Below are positions 1 to 7,170 of a stretch of DNA of 13,139 bases, in pieces. Under the pieces are notes generated by a model. That model was not told the origin of the DNA and did no database searches. It worked only from the letters and a program-made list of their open reading frames with translations. The translations under genes and the position numbers were made by a program. Source of the stretch: Deltaproteobacteria bacterium (GTDB lineage: Bacteria; Desulfobacterota; Deferrimicrobia; Deferrimicrobiales; Deferrimicrobiaceae); contig JANXPS010000268.1 in assembly GCA_025357175.1 (NCBI GenBank), positions 1 through 13,139 on the forward strand. Reading direction: 5' to 3'. Every line of letters starts with the position of its first letter. The first letter of the stretch is position 1.

Positions 1-2
1 TG

Positions 3-386
3 CTGCTCGCATTGGCGCTGCTGGTGCAGGGGTGCGGCTTCTTCCGGAAGGAGAATCGCGCCGTGCTGAACACGCTCGACCGGTCGGTCAAGGACACGTG
101 GGTCGAGTCTCCGGCTGGGATCGTGGCGACGCTGCCGGTCACGGTTCCGTTCGGCACGGCGGGAGCGGCCCTCGACGTGTGCGCGGTGCTGCCGTTGAAA
201 TCCGCCCCGCAGGCCGCCTGCGACATGTACGCCGACATCTGGAGGAATCCGCAGGGAACGGACTTCCGCCAGGCGGTCCTGTTCCTGCCCAAAGTGGTCG
301 GCAGCGCGGTCTACCTGCCGGCCGATTTCGTTTTCAGCTGGCTGTTCCGGATGGACTTCGACGGCTGCGAAAAGGCGGCCAGGTGA
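3..386 (+). CDS. Small lipoprotein, 5' end cut by window edge
   Basis: The frame is open from base 3 and ends at TGA 384-386. The visible start is a hydrophobic run (LLALALLVQGC) ending in a Cys with V-Q-G before it, which is a type II signal peptide with a lipobox, so only the first few residues of the signal are missing. The mature part is about 110 residues, with a central LPVTVPFG stretch, an LD motif and LPKVVG near the C-terminus. It has no catalytic signature I recognise. The next gene product carries the same landmarks (LPVTVP, LD, LPRV) in the same order, so the two are tandem paralogues. The stop overlaps the next start in TGATG, suggesting translational coupling. Function is unknown. 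It should be membrane-anchored on the periplasmic side. The TTG at base 12 is probably inside the signal peptide rather than the true start. Confidence 0.75.
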   Translation: MLALALLVQGCGFFRKENRAVLNTLDRSVKDTWVESPAGIVATLPVTVPFGTAGAALDVCAVLPLKSAPQAACDMYADIWRNPQGTDFRQAVLFLPKVVGSAVYLPADFVFSWLFRMDFDGCEKAAR

Positions 387-1330
387 TGCGGGTGAAGTCG
401 ATGGTCGTGTTGCTGCTTCTGGCGTCGTCACTGCCGCATTCCGGCTGCGCGTGGCGCAACCGCGAACACACCCCGTTGTTCAACGCTTCCGAAAAATACC
501 TCGTCCCGAAGACGCAACCGGCCCGGGGGATCTCCCTTCCGGTGACGGTGCCGGTCAGCATCGTGGCGGTCACGCTCGACCTGCTGCTGATCCACCCGGC
601 GATGGAGCTGCCGCATGCGTACGACGATACCAAGGACGCGCTGTGGGACCTGCAATGGGGAGACTGGCGCGGAGAGCAATTCACGAAGGCGGCGTCGCTT
701 CTGCCCCGGGTTGCGTTGACGCCCGTGATGTTCGCAGGCGACTGGATCGGGCGCAGCATCGTGGGGTCCGACGGGCCGTCCCGGGCAAGGCCGGCGAAGG
801 ACGATACGCTGCGCGCCGGGGCCGTCGAGCGGTTTCGCGTGCTCGAGGCGAAAAAGGACCGCGCCGGTTTCCTCGCGGCGGCCGACAACCTCTGCCCGGC
901 CTGGCCCGAGTTGAACGCGTGCCGGAAAGCCGGGGGGATGCGGGCGCTCGATGCCCGACAGTTCGACCGGCTGGCGGAAGGGCGGTTCGCCTGGAAAGAG
1001 GTCGCATGGCAGGACGACGACGTGTCGATCCTTGCGGCTGCGCTTCGGGCCGGAGGCGGCGCGAAGCGGGCGTCGGTGCTGGCCTACATGGGCGGCGGGG
1101 CGTTTCCGCGCGACCTGATCACGACCCAGCCCGCGCTCCTCGATTCGGTGGGCGGCTTCACCGTGGGCGCCGACAAGGCGCTGGCGCTGCAGGCGGTCCA
1201 GCTGCTCGGGCAGTGCCCGCTGTCCGAAGAAGTCAGATCGGTGCTGTCGGGCGTGGCGTCCGGTGCCGACCCGGTGCTCGCATACCACGCCGCGCAGGCG
1301 CTCAAGCGGCAGCCGAAATCGAAACGATGA
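386..1330 (+). CDS. Lipoprotein, paralogue of the preceding one with an extra C-terminal region
   Basis: 314 residues. The ATG at 386 is chosen because it overlaps the previous stop by one base (TGATG) and begins a signal sequence: M-R-V-K, a Val/Leu-rich core, then Cys21 in the context LPHSGC. The lipobox is slightly degenerate, with His at -3. Residues about 25-125 align by eye with the upstream lipoprotein (LPVTVP, then LD, then LPRV, then a Trp/Phe-rich end). From about residue 130 onward there is an Ala/Leu/Arg-rich extension absent from the paralogue. It contains helical-looking segments that could form HEAT-like pairs, but I see no clear repeat. Longer reading in the same frame upstream of 386 is a GC-driven open frame overlapping the first gene and is not used. 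Function is not recognised. It lies 28 bases upstream of the SPFH gene and probably shares its transcript. Confidence 0.8.
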   Translation: MRVKSMVVLLLLASSLPHSGCAWRNREHTPLFNASEKYLVPKTQPARGISLPVTVPVSIVAVTLDLLLIHPAMELPHAYDDTKDALWDLQWGDWRGEQFTKAASLLPRVALTPVMFAGDWIGRSIVGSDGPSRARPAKDDTLRAGAVERFRVLEAKKDRAGFLAAADNLCPAWPELNACRKAGGMRALDARQFDRLAEGRFAWKEVAWQDDDVSILAAALRAGGGAKRASVLAYMGGGAFPRDLITTQPALLDSVGGFTVGADKALALQAVQLLGQCPLSEEVRSVLSGVASGADPVLAYHAAQALKRQPKSKR

Positions 1331-1358
1331 CGCCAGACCAGAAAACCAGGAGGTAGCG

Positions 1359-2201
1359 ATGGAACAGATCGTGATCGACCCGGCCAATGTCCAGAAGGCG
1401 AAAAAGACGATCGGCGTGATCGCGGCGGTGGTCGCCGTCATCGTCGTCATGCTCATCATCAACCCGTTCGTGATCGTGGGGCCGGGACAGCGCGGCGTCG
1501 TCATCAGTTTCGGCGCGGTGCAGCCGCTCGTGCTCGGCGAGGGGATCCACTTCCGCATTCCCGGGTACCAGCGGATCGAGATCGTCGACGTCAAGGTGCA
1601 GAAGGAGCAGGCCGAGGCCGAGGCGTCGTCGAAGGACCTGCAGGACATCCAGTCGACGATCGCGGTCAACTTCAACGTGATCCCCGAAAAGGCGGGCTGG
1701 ATTTTCCAGAACATCGGCGTGTCGTACCGCGAGCGTGTCATCGATCCGGTTGCCCAGGAAGTGGTCAAGGCGGTCACCGCGAAATACACCGCGGTCGAGC
1801 TGATCACCCAGCGCGAGAAGATCCGTTCCGAAATCAAGGAGCTGCTCAAGGCGCGGCTGATGGCGTACAACCTGTTCGTCGTCGACGTGTCGATCGTCAA
1901 CTTCAAGTTCAGCGCGCAGTTCACGCAGGCGATCGAATCGAAGCAGACCGCCGAACAGCTCGCGCTCAAGGCGGCGCGCGACCTCGACCGGATCAAGATC
2001 GAGGCGCAGCAGAAGATCGCGTCGGCGCAGGCCGAGGCTGAATCGCTGCGGCTCCAGAAGATGAACGTCTCGGCGGAACTGATCCAACTGCGGGCGATCG
2101 AGGCGCAGCAGGAGGCGATCCGCAAGTGGAACGGCGTGCTCCCGTCGGTCACCGGCGGCGCCGTGCCGTTCATCGACGCGAAGACTTATATCGGGAAATG
2201 A
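1359..2201 (+). CDS. SPFH/prohibitin-family membrane protein
   Basis: 280 residues. The start ATG at 1359 is fixed by AGGAGGT at 1348-1354, with 5 bases between GGAGG and ATG. A single membrane segment lies at about residues 17-38 (Ile/Val-rich). It is followed by the SPFH/PHB domain: a VGPGQRGVVISFG stretch, GEGIHFRIP, then the beta-strand block up to about residue 185. After this comes an Ala/Glu/Gln-rich coiled coil (about 190-255) with KQTAEQLALKAARDL and AQAEAESLRLQK, and a short hydrophobic tail. This matches prohibitin/stomatin/HflKC-type proteins, which assemble into ring-like membrane scaffolds and often modulate proteases. The sequence is closer in feel to prohibitin than to an HflK/HflC pair, and there is no partner SPFH gene here. 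A transcription terminator follows directly. The specific role is not determinable from context; the two lipoproteins upstream may be membrane partners (inference). Confidence 0.9.
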   Translation: MEQIVIDPANVQKAKKTIGVIAAVVAVIVVMLIINPFVIVGPGQRGVVISFGAVQPLVLGEGIHFRIPGYQRIEIVDVKVQKEQAEAEASSKDLQDIQSTIAVNFNVIPEKAGWIFQNIGVSYRERVIDPVAQEVVKAVTAKYTAVELITQREKIRSEIKELLKARLMAYNLFVVDVSIVNFKFSAQFTQAIESKQTAEQLALKAARDLDRIKIEAQQKIASAQAEAESLRLQKMNVSAELIQLRAIEAQQEAIRKWNGVLPSVTGGAVPFIDAKTYIGK

Positions 2202-2222
2202 TCCGGAATCAATGGAAATGGA

Positions 2223-2259
2223 GGGCGGGAGCGCACGATGGCTCCCGCCCGTTTTATTT
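2223..2259 (+). terminator. Intrinsic terminator after the SPFH gene
   Basis: Perfect 10-bp GC-rich stem, GGGCGGGAGC (2223-2232) with GCTCCCGCCC (2241-2250), and an 8-base loop. It is followed by GTTTTATTT (2251-2259), a classic U-tract. It lies 22 bases after the SPFH stop. The T-tract overlaps the stop codon of the converging minus-strand gene. Read on the minus strand, the same hairpin is followed by a weaker T/C-rich run, so it may also work in that direction with lower efficiency. Confidence 0.9.
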
Positions 2260-3334
2260 AGTGCCCCGCGGCCCTGTTCAGGTCTGCGAGAACCGCTTTC
2301 ATGTCGAGGTTGTGCAGCAGCGCACTCTGGCGCACGGTCTCGGTCTTCTGGCCCGGGCACGAGAAGCAGCCGCCCCCGAAATGCTTCCGGAACACTTTTT
2401 CCGTCTCGGGATAGACCGCGAGGATGTCGCCGAGGATTGCGTCGGCACCGATCGGCGACCCCCGCCGGACGGTGGCGGTCACGGCGACGGGAGTCTTGCC
2501 GGCCGGCGGGGCGGATGCGGCCGGGACGGCCGTGGGCGACGGGCCGGCGGCGACGATCGGCAGGCCCGTGGCTTCGGACAGCAGCAGCATCGTGGGACCC
2601 AGGTCGAGGTTGTGGCGCTGGCACGCCATCCGGACGGTGACCGGGATCGACTTGATCTGCTCCCGGTGGCCGGGGTCGGCCAGGCCCGCGAGCCCCGCGG
2701 CGACCAGGGCGTCGGCGGCTTTCGGCCAGCGGGTGATCAGTTCGCCCACGCGGATGTCGGGAGAGAGGGCCGTCGGGGCGTCGGACGAGAAATGGTTGTC
2801 CGGGGCGGCGTCGGATGGCGGACAGCAAGAAGAAGCGGAGGCCGCCCGCCGGGACGTCTCGCCCGGGGCGCAGCAGGAGGCGTCTGCGGCAGCCGGCGCC
2901 GCCGAAGCGGCGGCAACGGGCTCGGCGGGCACGGACGTTTCCTCCTCGGCCTCCGCCTCCTTGAACAGCATCGTCGCCACCAGGTTGACGACGAAGACCG
3001 CGTTCGCGAAAACGGAGGTCGCGGCAAAGAAATGGAAGGCGGGCGGAAAGTCCGGCCGGAAGGTCGAGACCATCCCGATCAGCCCGATGTTCGCGAGCCA
3101 GAAGTGGATCGGTACCAACCCGGGAAATTTCAGCGTGGTCCCGTTGAAGCGGGGCAGGATGAAATAGCCCACGCCGAAGACCATCATCGACATGAATCCC
3201 GCCAGGTTGAAGTGGACGTGGGCGAACTTGACCCATTCGGGCGACGGGGCGCCGCGCGTCAATGCGCCGAGCAGGCCCGCGGCCATCAGGTAGATAAGCG
3301 ATGCGAGCACGAACCCCTTGGTGTAACGATCCAT
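2258..3334 (-). CDS. Heme-copper oxidase subunit I-like membrane domain fused to two DUF1858 domains
   Basis: 358 residues. Start ATG at 3334-3332 has GGAGG on the minus strand (3346-3342) 7 bases upstream. Residues 1-125 contain four membrane helices (about 7-27, 39-60, 74-94, 103-124). The second begins with HVHFNLAGF (His39, His41) and ends GYFILPRF, like helix II of NorB/CcoN-type heme-copper oxidases, where a His binds low-spin heme. His77 and His101 are further candidate ligands. Four helices are too few for an oxidase, so catalysis is unlikely. Residues 126-190 form an acidic then Ala/Pro/Ser-rich linker with two Cys-Cys pairs (154-155, 170-171). Residues about 194-255 resemble DUF1858 without its cysteines; residues about 296-355 form a second DUF1858 with CFSC (323-326). 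DUF1858 proteins are often linked to hybrid-cluster and nitrogen-oxide metabolism, so a redox or NO-related role is possible but is inference. Alternative: a heme-binding sensor or scaffold of unknown purpose. Confidence 0.82.
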   Translation of the reverse strand: MDRYTKGFVLASLIYLMAAGLLGALTRGAPSPEWVKFAHVHFNLAGFMSMMVFGVGYFILPRFNGTTLKFPGLVPIHFWLANIGLIGMVSTFRPDFPPAFHFFAATSVFANAVFVVNLVATMLFKEAEAEEETSVPAEPVAAASAAPAAADASCCAPGETSRRAASASSCCPPSDAAPDNHFSSDAPTALSPDIRVGELITRWPKAADALVAAGLAGLADPGHREQIKSIPVTVRMACQRHNLDLGPTMLLLSEATGLPIVAAGPSPTAVPAASAPPAGKTPVAVTATVRRGSPIGADAILGDILAVYPETEKVFRKHFGGGCFSCPGQKTETVRQSALLHNLDMKAVLADLNRAAGH

Positions 3335-3369
3335 TGGAAAGCCTCCGGCTACTTGCGCTTGATTCGGAA

Positions 3370-3375
3370 ATTATA
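3370..3375 (-). promoter_or_regulatory. -10 element of the DUF1858 fusion gene
   Basis: Minus-strand TATAAT, a perfect match to the sigma-70 -10 consensus. It is 35 bases upstream of the minus-strand start codon and predicts a transcript start near 3363-3364 and a leader of about 30 bases. The position expected for a -35 box with a 17-base spacer (3398-3393) reads GCGCGC, with no resemblance to TTGACA. The promoter should therefore be weak without an activator. Confidence 0.65.
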
Positions 3376-3395
3376 CGCGCATGACCCCGCATGCG

Positions 3396-3415
3396 CGCTT
3401 GATGCAGGTCAAGCG
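3396..3415. promoter_or_regulatory. FNR/CRP-family operator palindrome
   Basis: CGCTTGATGCAGGTCAAGCG is a perfect dyad with 7-bp arms and a 6-base centre. The core TTGA-N6-TCAA is the FNR/DNR-type recognition pattern (TTGAT-N4-ATCAA, matching 9 of 10 positions). Its centre at 3405.5 lies 41.5-42.5 bases upstream of the transcript start predicted from the minus-strand TATAAT, the usual class II activator position. It therefore most likely activates the minus-strand DUF1858 fusion gene under low oxygen or nitrosative conditions. It could also influence the divergent carbonic anhydrase operon, where no well-placed -10 is seen. The regulator itself is not in this window. Confidence 0.68.
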
Positions 3416-3463
3416 GGCTTGAGATAGGATGGGGAGAGACAAGCCGACTGGAGAATCCGCGAC

Positions 3464-4132
3464 ATGAAAAAGCTGATCTCGGGAATCCACCGCTTCCGGG
3501 ACCGTTACTGGAGCGAGTACCGGGAGGTGTTCGAGCACCTCGCGGCCAATGGCCAGAATCCGGACGCCCTCTTCATCACCTGCTGCGATTCCAGGATCGA
3601 CCCGACGTTCCTGACTCGGGCGAAGCCGGGCGATCTCTTCGTCGTGCGAAACATGGGAAACTTCGTCCCGCCGTACCAGGAGGGAAAACCCGACGTCACC
3701 GGGGTCGGTGCCGCGATCGAATACGCGGTCGACTTCCTGCGCGTCCAGGACATCATCATCTGCGGTCATACGGATTGCGGTTCGATCAAGGCGCTGTACG
3801 ACGACCGTTCCCGGTATGAGGAAGGGGCGACGCCCCACATCGCCGAGTGGCTGAAACTCGGAGACCAGACGGTCCGGATCGTGGCGAATGGCTATCCGGA
3901 TCTCGCGCACGATGATCGGCTCGCCCTCTCCTTCGAGGAGAACGTTCTCGTGCAGCTTGAAAACCTGTGCACCTATCCCGTCGTCCGGCGGGCGATTGCG
4001 GAAGGACGTCTCCATGCACACGCCTGGTTCTTCCACATCGCCTCCGGGACGGTCTACGATTACAATCCCGCGACGGAGCAGTACGAGCCGATCCGCTACG
4101 AAGGCGGCAAGGAAAGGGGGAAACAGGAATGA
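3464..4132 (+). CDS. Beta-class carbonic anhydrase
   Basis: 222 residues, normal for the family. It catalyses reversible CO2 hydration to bicarbonate in the cytoplasm, with zinc at the active site. The zinc ligands are visible: Cys41 in CCDSR (with the Asp42/Arg44 dyad), then His102 and Cys105 in CGHTDCG. The start ATG at 3464 gives MKKLISGIHRF, the usual N-terminal helix, with a modest GGAG at 3450-3453. It ends in KGGNQ-free charged residues (GGKERGKQE), and its TGA overlaps the fumarase ATG (ATGA, 4129-4132), so the two are translationally coupled. The pairing may supply bicarbonate for carboxylation steps feeding the C4 part of the TCA cycle, which is inference. I am confident in the family but not in a particular symbol. 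Confidence 0.95.
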   Translation: MKKLISGIHRFRDRYWSEYREVFEHLAANGQNPDALFITCCDSRIDPTFLTRAKPGDLFVVRNMGNFVPPYQEGKPDVTGVGAAIEYAVDFLRVQDIIICGHTDCGSIKALYDDRSRYEEGATPHIAEWLKLGDQTVRIVANGYPDLAHDDRLALSFEENVLVQLENLCTYPVVRRAIAEGRLHAHAWFFHIASGTVYDYNPATEQYEPIRYEGGKERGKQE

Positions 4133-5511
4133 CTGCGTACCGGGTCGAGAAGGACTCGATGGGAGAAGTGCGGGTCCCGAAATGCGCGTATTACGGCGCC
4201 CAGACGCAAAGGGCGGTCGACAATTTCCCGGTGAGCGGGCGTCCGATGCCGCTGGCCGTGGCGCATGCCGCCGCGATGATCAAGGGGCTCGGGGCCGGGA
4301 CGAACGCGGCGCTCGGACTGATCCGGCCGGAATTGGCGGAGGCGATCGCCGCTGCCGCGGACGAGGTGCTGGCCGGGAGGCACGACGACCAGTTCGTGGT
4401 CGATGTCTTCCAGACCGGCTCGGGCACATCGACCAACATGAACGTCAACGAAGTCCTTGCCAACCGGGCCAACGAGCTGCTCGGCGCGCCGTTGGGCGGC
4501 AACGCGCCGGTACACCCCAACGATCACGTAAACCGTTGCCAGTCGAGCAACGACGTGATCCCTTCGGCGATCCGGATGGCGGTGCGGCAGTCGCTGGGCG
4601 CGGACGTCGTGCCCGCGTTCGAGGCGCTGCGCGAGGCGTTGGCCGGGAAGGCGGCCGAATTCGCCGGCGTCATCAAGATCGGGCGGACGCACCTGCAGGA
4701 CGCGGTGCCCGTGACGCTCGGCCAGGAGTTTTCGGGCTACGCGTCGCAGGTCGCGCACGGGCTGGGACGGATCCGGGCAACGTTCCCCGACCTCGAGGAG
4801 TTGCCGCTGGGAGGAACGGCCGTCGGCACCGGGCTCAACGCCCACGCCGAATTCGCGCCCCGCACCCTCGAGGCCATCGCGGCATCGACCGGCATCCCGT
4901 TCCGCGCAGCCGAAAACCGGTTCGAGGCGATGGGTGCGCAGGACCCGCTCGTCGCCGCGTCCGGGGCCCTCAAGGGGATGGCGGTCTCCCTCATGAAGAT
5001 CGCGCACGACCTGCGGCTGCTCGCATCGGGCCCCCGGTGCGGATTGGGCGAGATCGAGCTGCCCGAGCTGCAGCCGGGATCGTCGATCATGCCGGGCAAG
5101 ATCAACCCGGTGATCCTCGAGATGTCGATCCAGGTCGCGACGCAGGTGATCGGGAACGACGGGGCGGTCACCATCGGCGGATCGCTGGGGGTGCTCGAGC
5201 TCAACGTCATGCTGCCGGTTATCGCACGCAACGTCCTGGAATCGGCGTCGCTGCTGACGGCCGCGGCGCGGTTGCTGTCCGGGAAGTGCGTCGGGGGAAT
5301 CACGGCCAACCGCGAACGGTGCGCCGAGTCTATCGAGCGGAGTCTCGCGATGGTGACGCCGCTGGCGCTGAAGGTCGGCTACGACAAGGCGGCCGAACTG
5401 GCGCACGAGGCGTTCGTCACGGGGAAGACGATCCGCGAACTGCTGACGGAAAAAGCGGTGCTGCCCTTGGAAGAGATCGAGGCCATCCTCGATCCGAAGA
5501 CGATGATCTAG
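4129..5511 (+). CDS. fumC: Class II fumarate hydratase
   Basis: 460 residues, the typical length for iron-independent homotetrameric fumarase, which interconverts fumarate and malate in the TCA cycle. The ATG at 4129 overlaps the carbonic anhydrase stop, has AAGGGGG just upstream and starts the family-typical MGEVRVP...YGAQTQRAVDNF. Further landmarks are GSGTSTNMNVNEV from residue 97, GRTHLQDA with catalytic His188, and the mobile superfamily loop GSSIMPGKINP at 317-327, with Ser318, Lys324 and Asn326 in the same numbering as E. coli FumC. The same-frame open reading upstream of 4129 lies over carbonic anhydrase and is a shadow. Aspartase and argininosuccinate lyase share the fold. The N-terminus and the loop fit fumarase best, and the fumarase call is strong without biochemical proof. 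Confidence 0.95.
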   Translation: MTAYRVEKDSMGEVRVPKCAYYGAQTQRAVDNFPVSGRPMPLAVAHAAAMIKGLGAGTNAALGLIRPELAEAIAAAADEVLAGRHDDQFVVDVFQTGSGTSTNMNVNEVLANRANELLGAPLGGNAPVHPNDHVNRCQSSNDVIPSAIRMAVRQSLGADVVPAFEALREALAGKAAEFAGVIKIGRTHLQDAVPVTLGQEFSGYASQVAHGLGRIRATFPDLEELPLGGTAVGTGLNAHAEFAPRTLEAIAASTGIPFRAAENRFEAMGAQDPLVAASGALKGMAVSLMKIAHDLRLLASGPRCGLGEIELPELQPGSSIMPGKINPVILEMSIQVATQVIGNDGAVTIGGSLGVLELNVMLPVIARNVLESASLLTAAARLLSGKCVGGITANRERCAESIERSLAMVTPLALKVGYDKAAELAHEAFVTGKTIRELLTEKAVLPLEEIEAILDPKTMI

Positions 5512-5513
5512 CC

Positions 5514-7166
5514 ATGGCGGCCGTCGACGCAGGCAATGAACCCAAAATGGCGGGACTCTCCCGGACGGCCTGGATCGCGATCGGCCTCGCCATCGCCACG
5601 CTCTTGGCGTACTCTCCGGTTTTCGGAAACCGTTTCGTCATGCTGGACGACCCGCTTTATCTGACGAACAACTCCCGTGTGCAGGATGGTCTCTCCGTCG
5701 ATTCGGTCCGCTGGGCGTTCACCACGCTCGATGCGTCCAATTGGCATCCCCTCACCTGGCTGTCGCACATGCTCGACGTTTCCCTGTTCGGACTCGATCC
5801 GGCCGGGCACCATGCGATGAACCTGTTCTTCCACATCCTGAACAGCCTGTGCCTGTTCGTCGTCCTGCGGCGGATGACGGGGGAGGAACTCGAGAGCGCG
5901 CTCGTCGCGGCGTTATTCGCCCTTCATCCGCTCCACGTCGAATCGGTCGCATGGGCTGCCGAACGCAAGGACGTCCTGAGCACGTTCTTCCTGGTCGCCA
6001 CCGTCGGAGCTTACGCACGGTATGCGGATCGCAAAGGCGCCTGGAACTACCTGCTTGCGTTCGTCCTGTTCGCGCTGGGCCTCCTCGCGAAGCCGATGCT
6101 GGTGACGACGCCCTTCCTGCTTCTGCTGCTCGATTTCTGGCCGCTCGGCAGGCGGGAGGGGGCGCTGCCGCACCTCCGTGAGATGACCGTCCTCCGTCCC
6201 GAAGCCGTTGCGCGGGCCGTCCTCGACAAGGTTCCCTTCCTGCTGCTGGCGGCCGGGTCCTCCGCCGTAACGCTGGTTGCACAGTCGCGGGCAAGAGCGG
6301 TCGTATCCATGGTATTCCCGCTCGACGAACGGCTCCGCAATGCCGTCGTTGCCTGCGTGCGATACATCGGCAAGGGCGCATTCCCGGAATCCCTCGCCGT
6401 CCTCTATCCGCACGACGCGGTATCGATTCCCGCATGGAAGGTCGCCTGCGCAGGGCTGTTTCTCGCAGGGGTCACCTTCGCCTGCGTTCGACTCCGGCGA
6501 AAAATGCCGTTCCTGGCGGTCGGATGGTTCTGGTTCCTCGGGACGCTCGTCCCCGTCATCGGGATCGTGCAGGTCGGCGAGCAGTCGATGGCCGACCGGT
6601 ACAGCTACGTGCCGTTCATCGGTCTGTTCATCGTGGTTGCCTGGGGTGGCGCGGCATGTGCCCGCGCGTGGCGAGTTCCTCCCAGGGCGGTCGCCGTTGC
6701 GGCGTTCGCCTGGCTTCTCCTGCTGTCGGCCGTTACCTGGCGCCAGGCGGGCTATTGGCGCGACACCATCACGCTTGCCCGTCACGCCGTGTCGGCGACC
6801 GGGAACCCCTCCAGGATGCGGCAGATGCTGGGGATTGCGAGCGGGGAAAAGGGGCAGGAACTGTTGGCGCAGGGGAAGACAACGGAGGCGATCGATTTCC
6901 TGCTGGAGGCGGACCGGTACAACCCGTACGACCCGCTGACGGTCTACAGCCTGGGGATCGCATTCGCGCGTTCGGGAAAACTGGCCGAAGCGCGGCCTTT
7001 CCTCGAAAAGGCGGTGGATATCGAGCCCGGGTGGCCGCTTGCCCGGATGTCGCTTGGTTTGCTCTACCATGATCTCGGGGAAAAGGGTCTCGCGGCGGAT
7101 CAATACCGGGAAGTGCTCCGGATCGACCCGTCGAACGCCGCCGCCCGTGCCCGCCTGGGAGGGTGA
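5514..7166 (+). CDS. Polytopic membrane protein with C-terminal TPRs (TMTC/DUF1736-like, putative GT-C glycosyltransferase)
   Basis: 550 residues from the ATG at 5514, 2 bases after the fumarase stop. A second in-frame ATG at 5547 is also possible, and neither has a strong ribosome binding site. About eleven hydrophobic helices fill residues 18-430. The first periplasmic loop carries Asp45-Asp46 (LDDPLYL), as in GT-C polyprenol-dependent glycosyltransferases. The family motifs HPLHVESVAWAAERKD (138-153) and MADRYSYVPFIGL (from 359) are present. The last 110 or so residues form about three TPRs (for example TEAIDFLLEADRYNPYD and LAEARPFLEKAVDIEPGW). Eukaryotic TMTC relatives are protein O-mannosyltransferases; the bacterial members are mostly uncharacterised, so sugar and acceptor are unknown. 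Co-transcription with carbonic anhydrase and fumarase is likely from spacing, but no functional link is apparent. Confidence 0.85.
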   Translation: MAAVDAGNEPKMAGLSRTAWIAIGLAIATLLAYSPVFGNRFVMLDDPLYLTNNSRVQDGLSVDSVRWAFTTLDASNWHPLTWLSHMLDVSLFGLDPAGHHAMNLFFHILNSLCLFVVLRRMTGEELESALVAALFALHPLHVESVAWAAERKDVLSTFFLVATVGAYARYADRKGAWNYLLAFVLFALGLLAKPMLVTTPFLLLLLDFWPLGRREGALPHLREMTVLRPEAVARAVLDKVPFLLLAAGSSAVTLVAQSRARAVVSMVFPLDERLRNAVVACVRYIGKGAFPESLAVLYPHDAVSIPAWKVACAGLFLAGVTFACVRLRRKMPFLAVGWFWFLGTLVPVIGIVQVGEQSMADRYSYVPFIGLFIVVAWGGAACARAWRVPPRAVAVAAFAWLLLLSAVTWRQAGYWRDTITLARHAVSATGNPSRMRQMLGIASGEKGQELLAQGKTTEAIDFLLEADRYNPYDPLTVYSLGIAFARSGKLAEARPFLEKAVDIEPGWPLARMSLGLLYHDLGEKGLAADQYREVLRIDPSNAAARARLGG

Positions 7167-7170
7167 TCCG

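Noticed and set aside
428..2173. Long minus-strand open frame (581 codons) opposite the lipoprotein and SPFH genes
   Set aside because: Its translation is low-complexity Arg/Ser/Thr-rich with no family features, while the plus strand carries recognisable proteins with signal peptides, an SPFH domain and ribosome binding sites. It is a GC-driven shadow.
1302..3392. Minus-strand open frame of 696 codons spanning the DUF1858 fusion gene and the SPFH gene
   Set aside because: Arg/Asp/Gly-rich translation without any domain, antisense to SPFH and out of frame with the DUF1858 fusion, which has a ribosome binding site, helices and conserved motifs.
3425..3430. TAGGAT as a -10 for the carbonic anhydrase operon
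   Set aside because: It matches only four of six positions, and no -35 lies at 16-18 bases. TTGATG at 3399 is 20 bases away and is part of the palindrome. The true promoter of this operon remains unidentified.
3967..4128. Longer fumarase with an N-terminal extension starting upstream of 4129
   Set aside because: The extension overlaps carbonic anhydrase, is Arg-rich and is absent from the fumarase family. The ATG at 4129 gives the normal 460-residue protein with a good ribosome binding site.
3464..4132. Carbonic anhydrase as a CsoSCA or carboxysome component
   Set aside because: Length and motifs are those of an ordinary beta-class enzyme, and no shell or RuBisCO genes are nearby.
4096..5406. 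Minus-strand open frame of 436 codons opposite fumarase
   Set aside because: Fumarase on the plus strand has every catalytic landmark; the antisense product is compositionally biased and unrecognisable.
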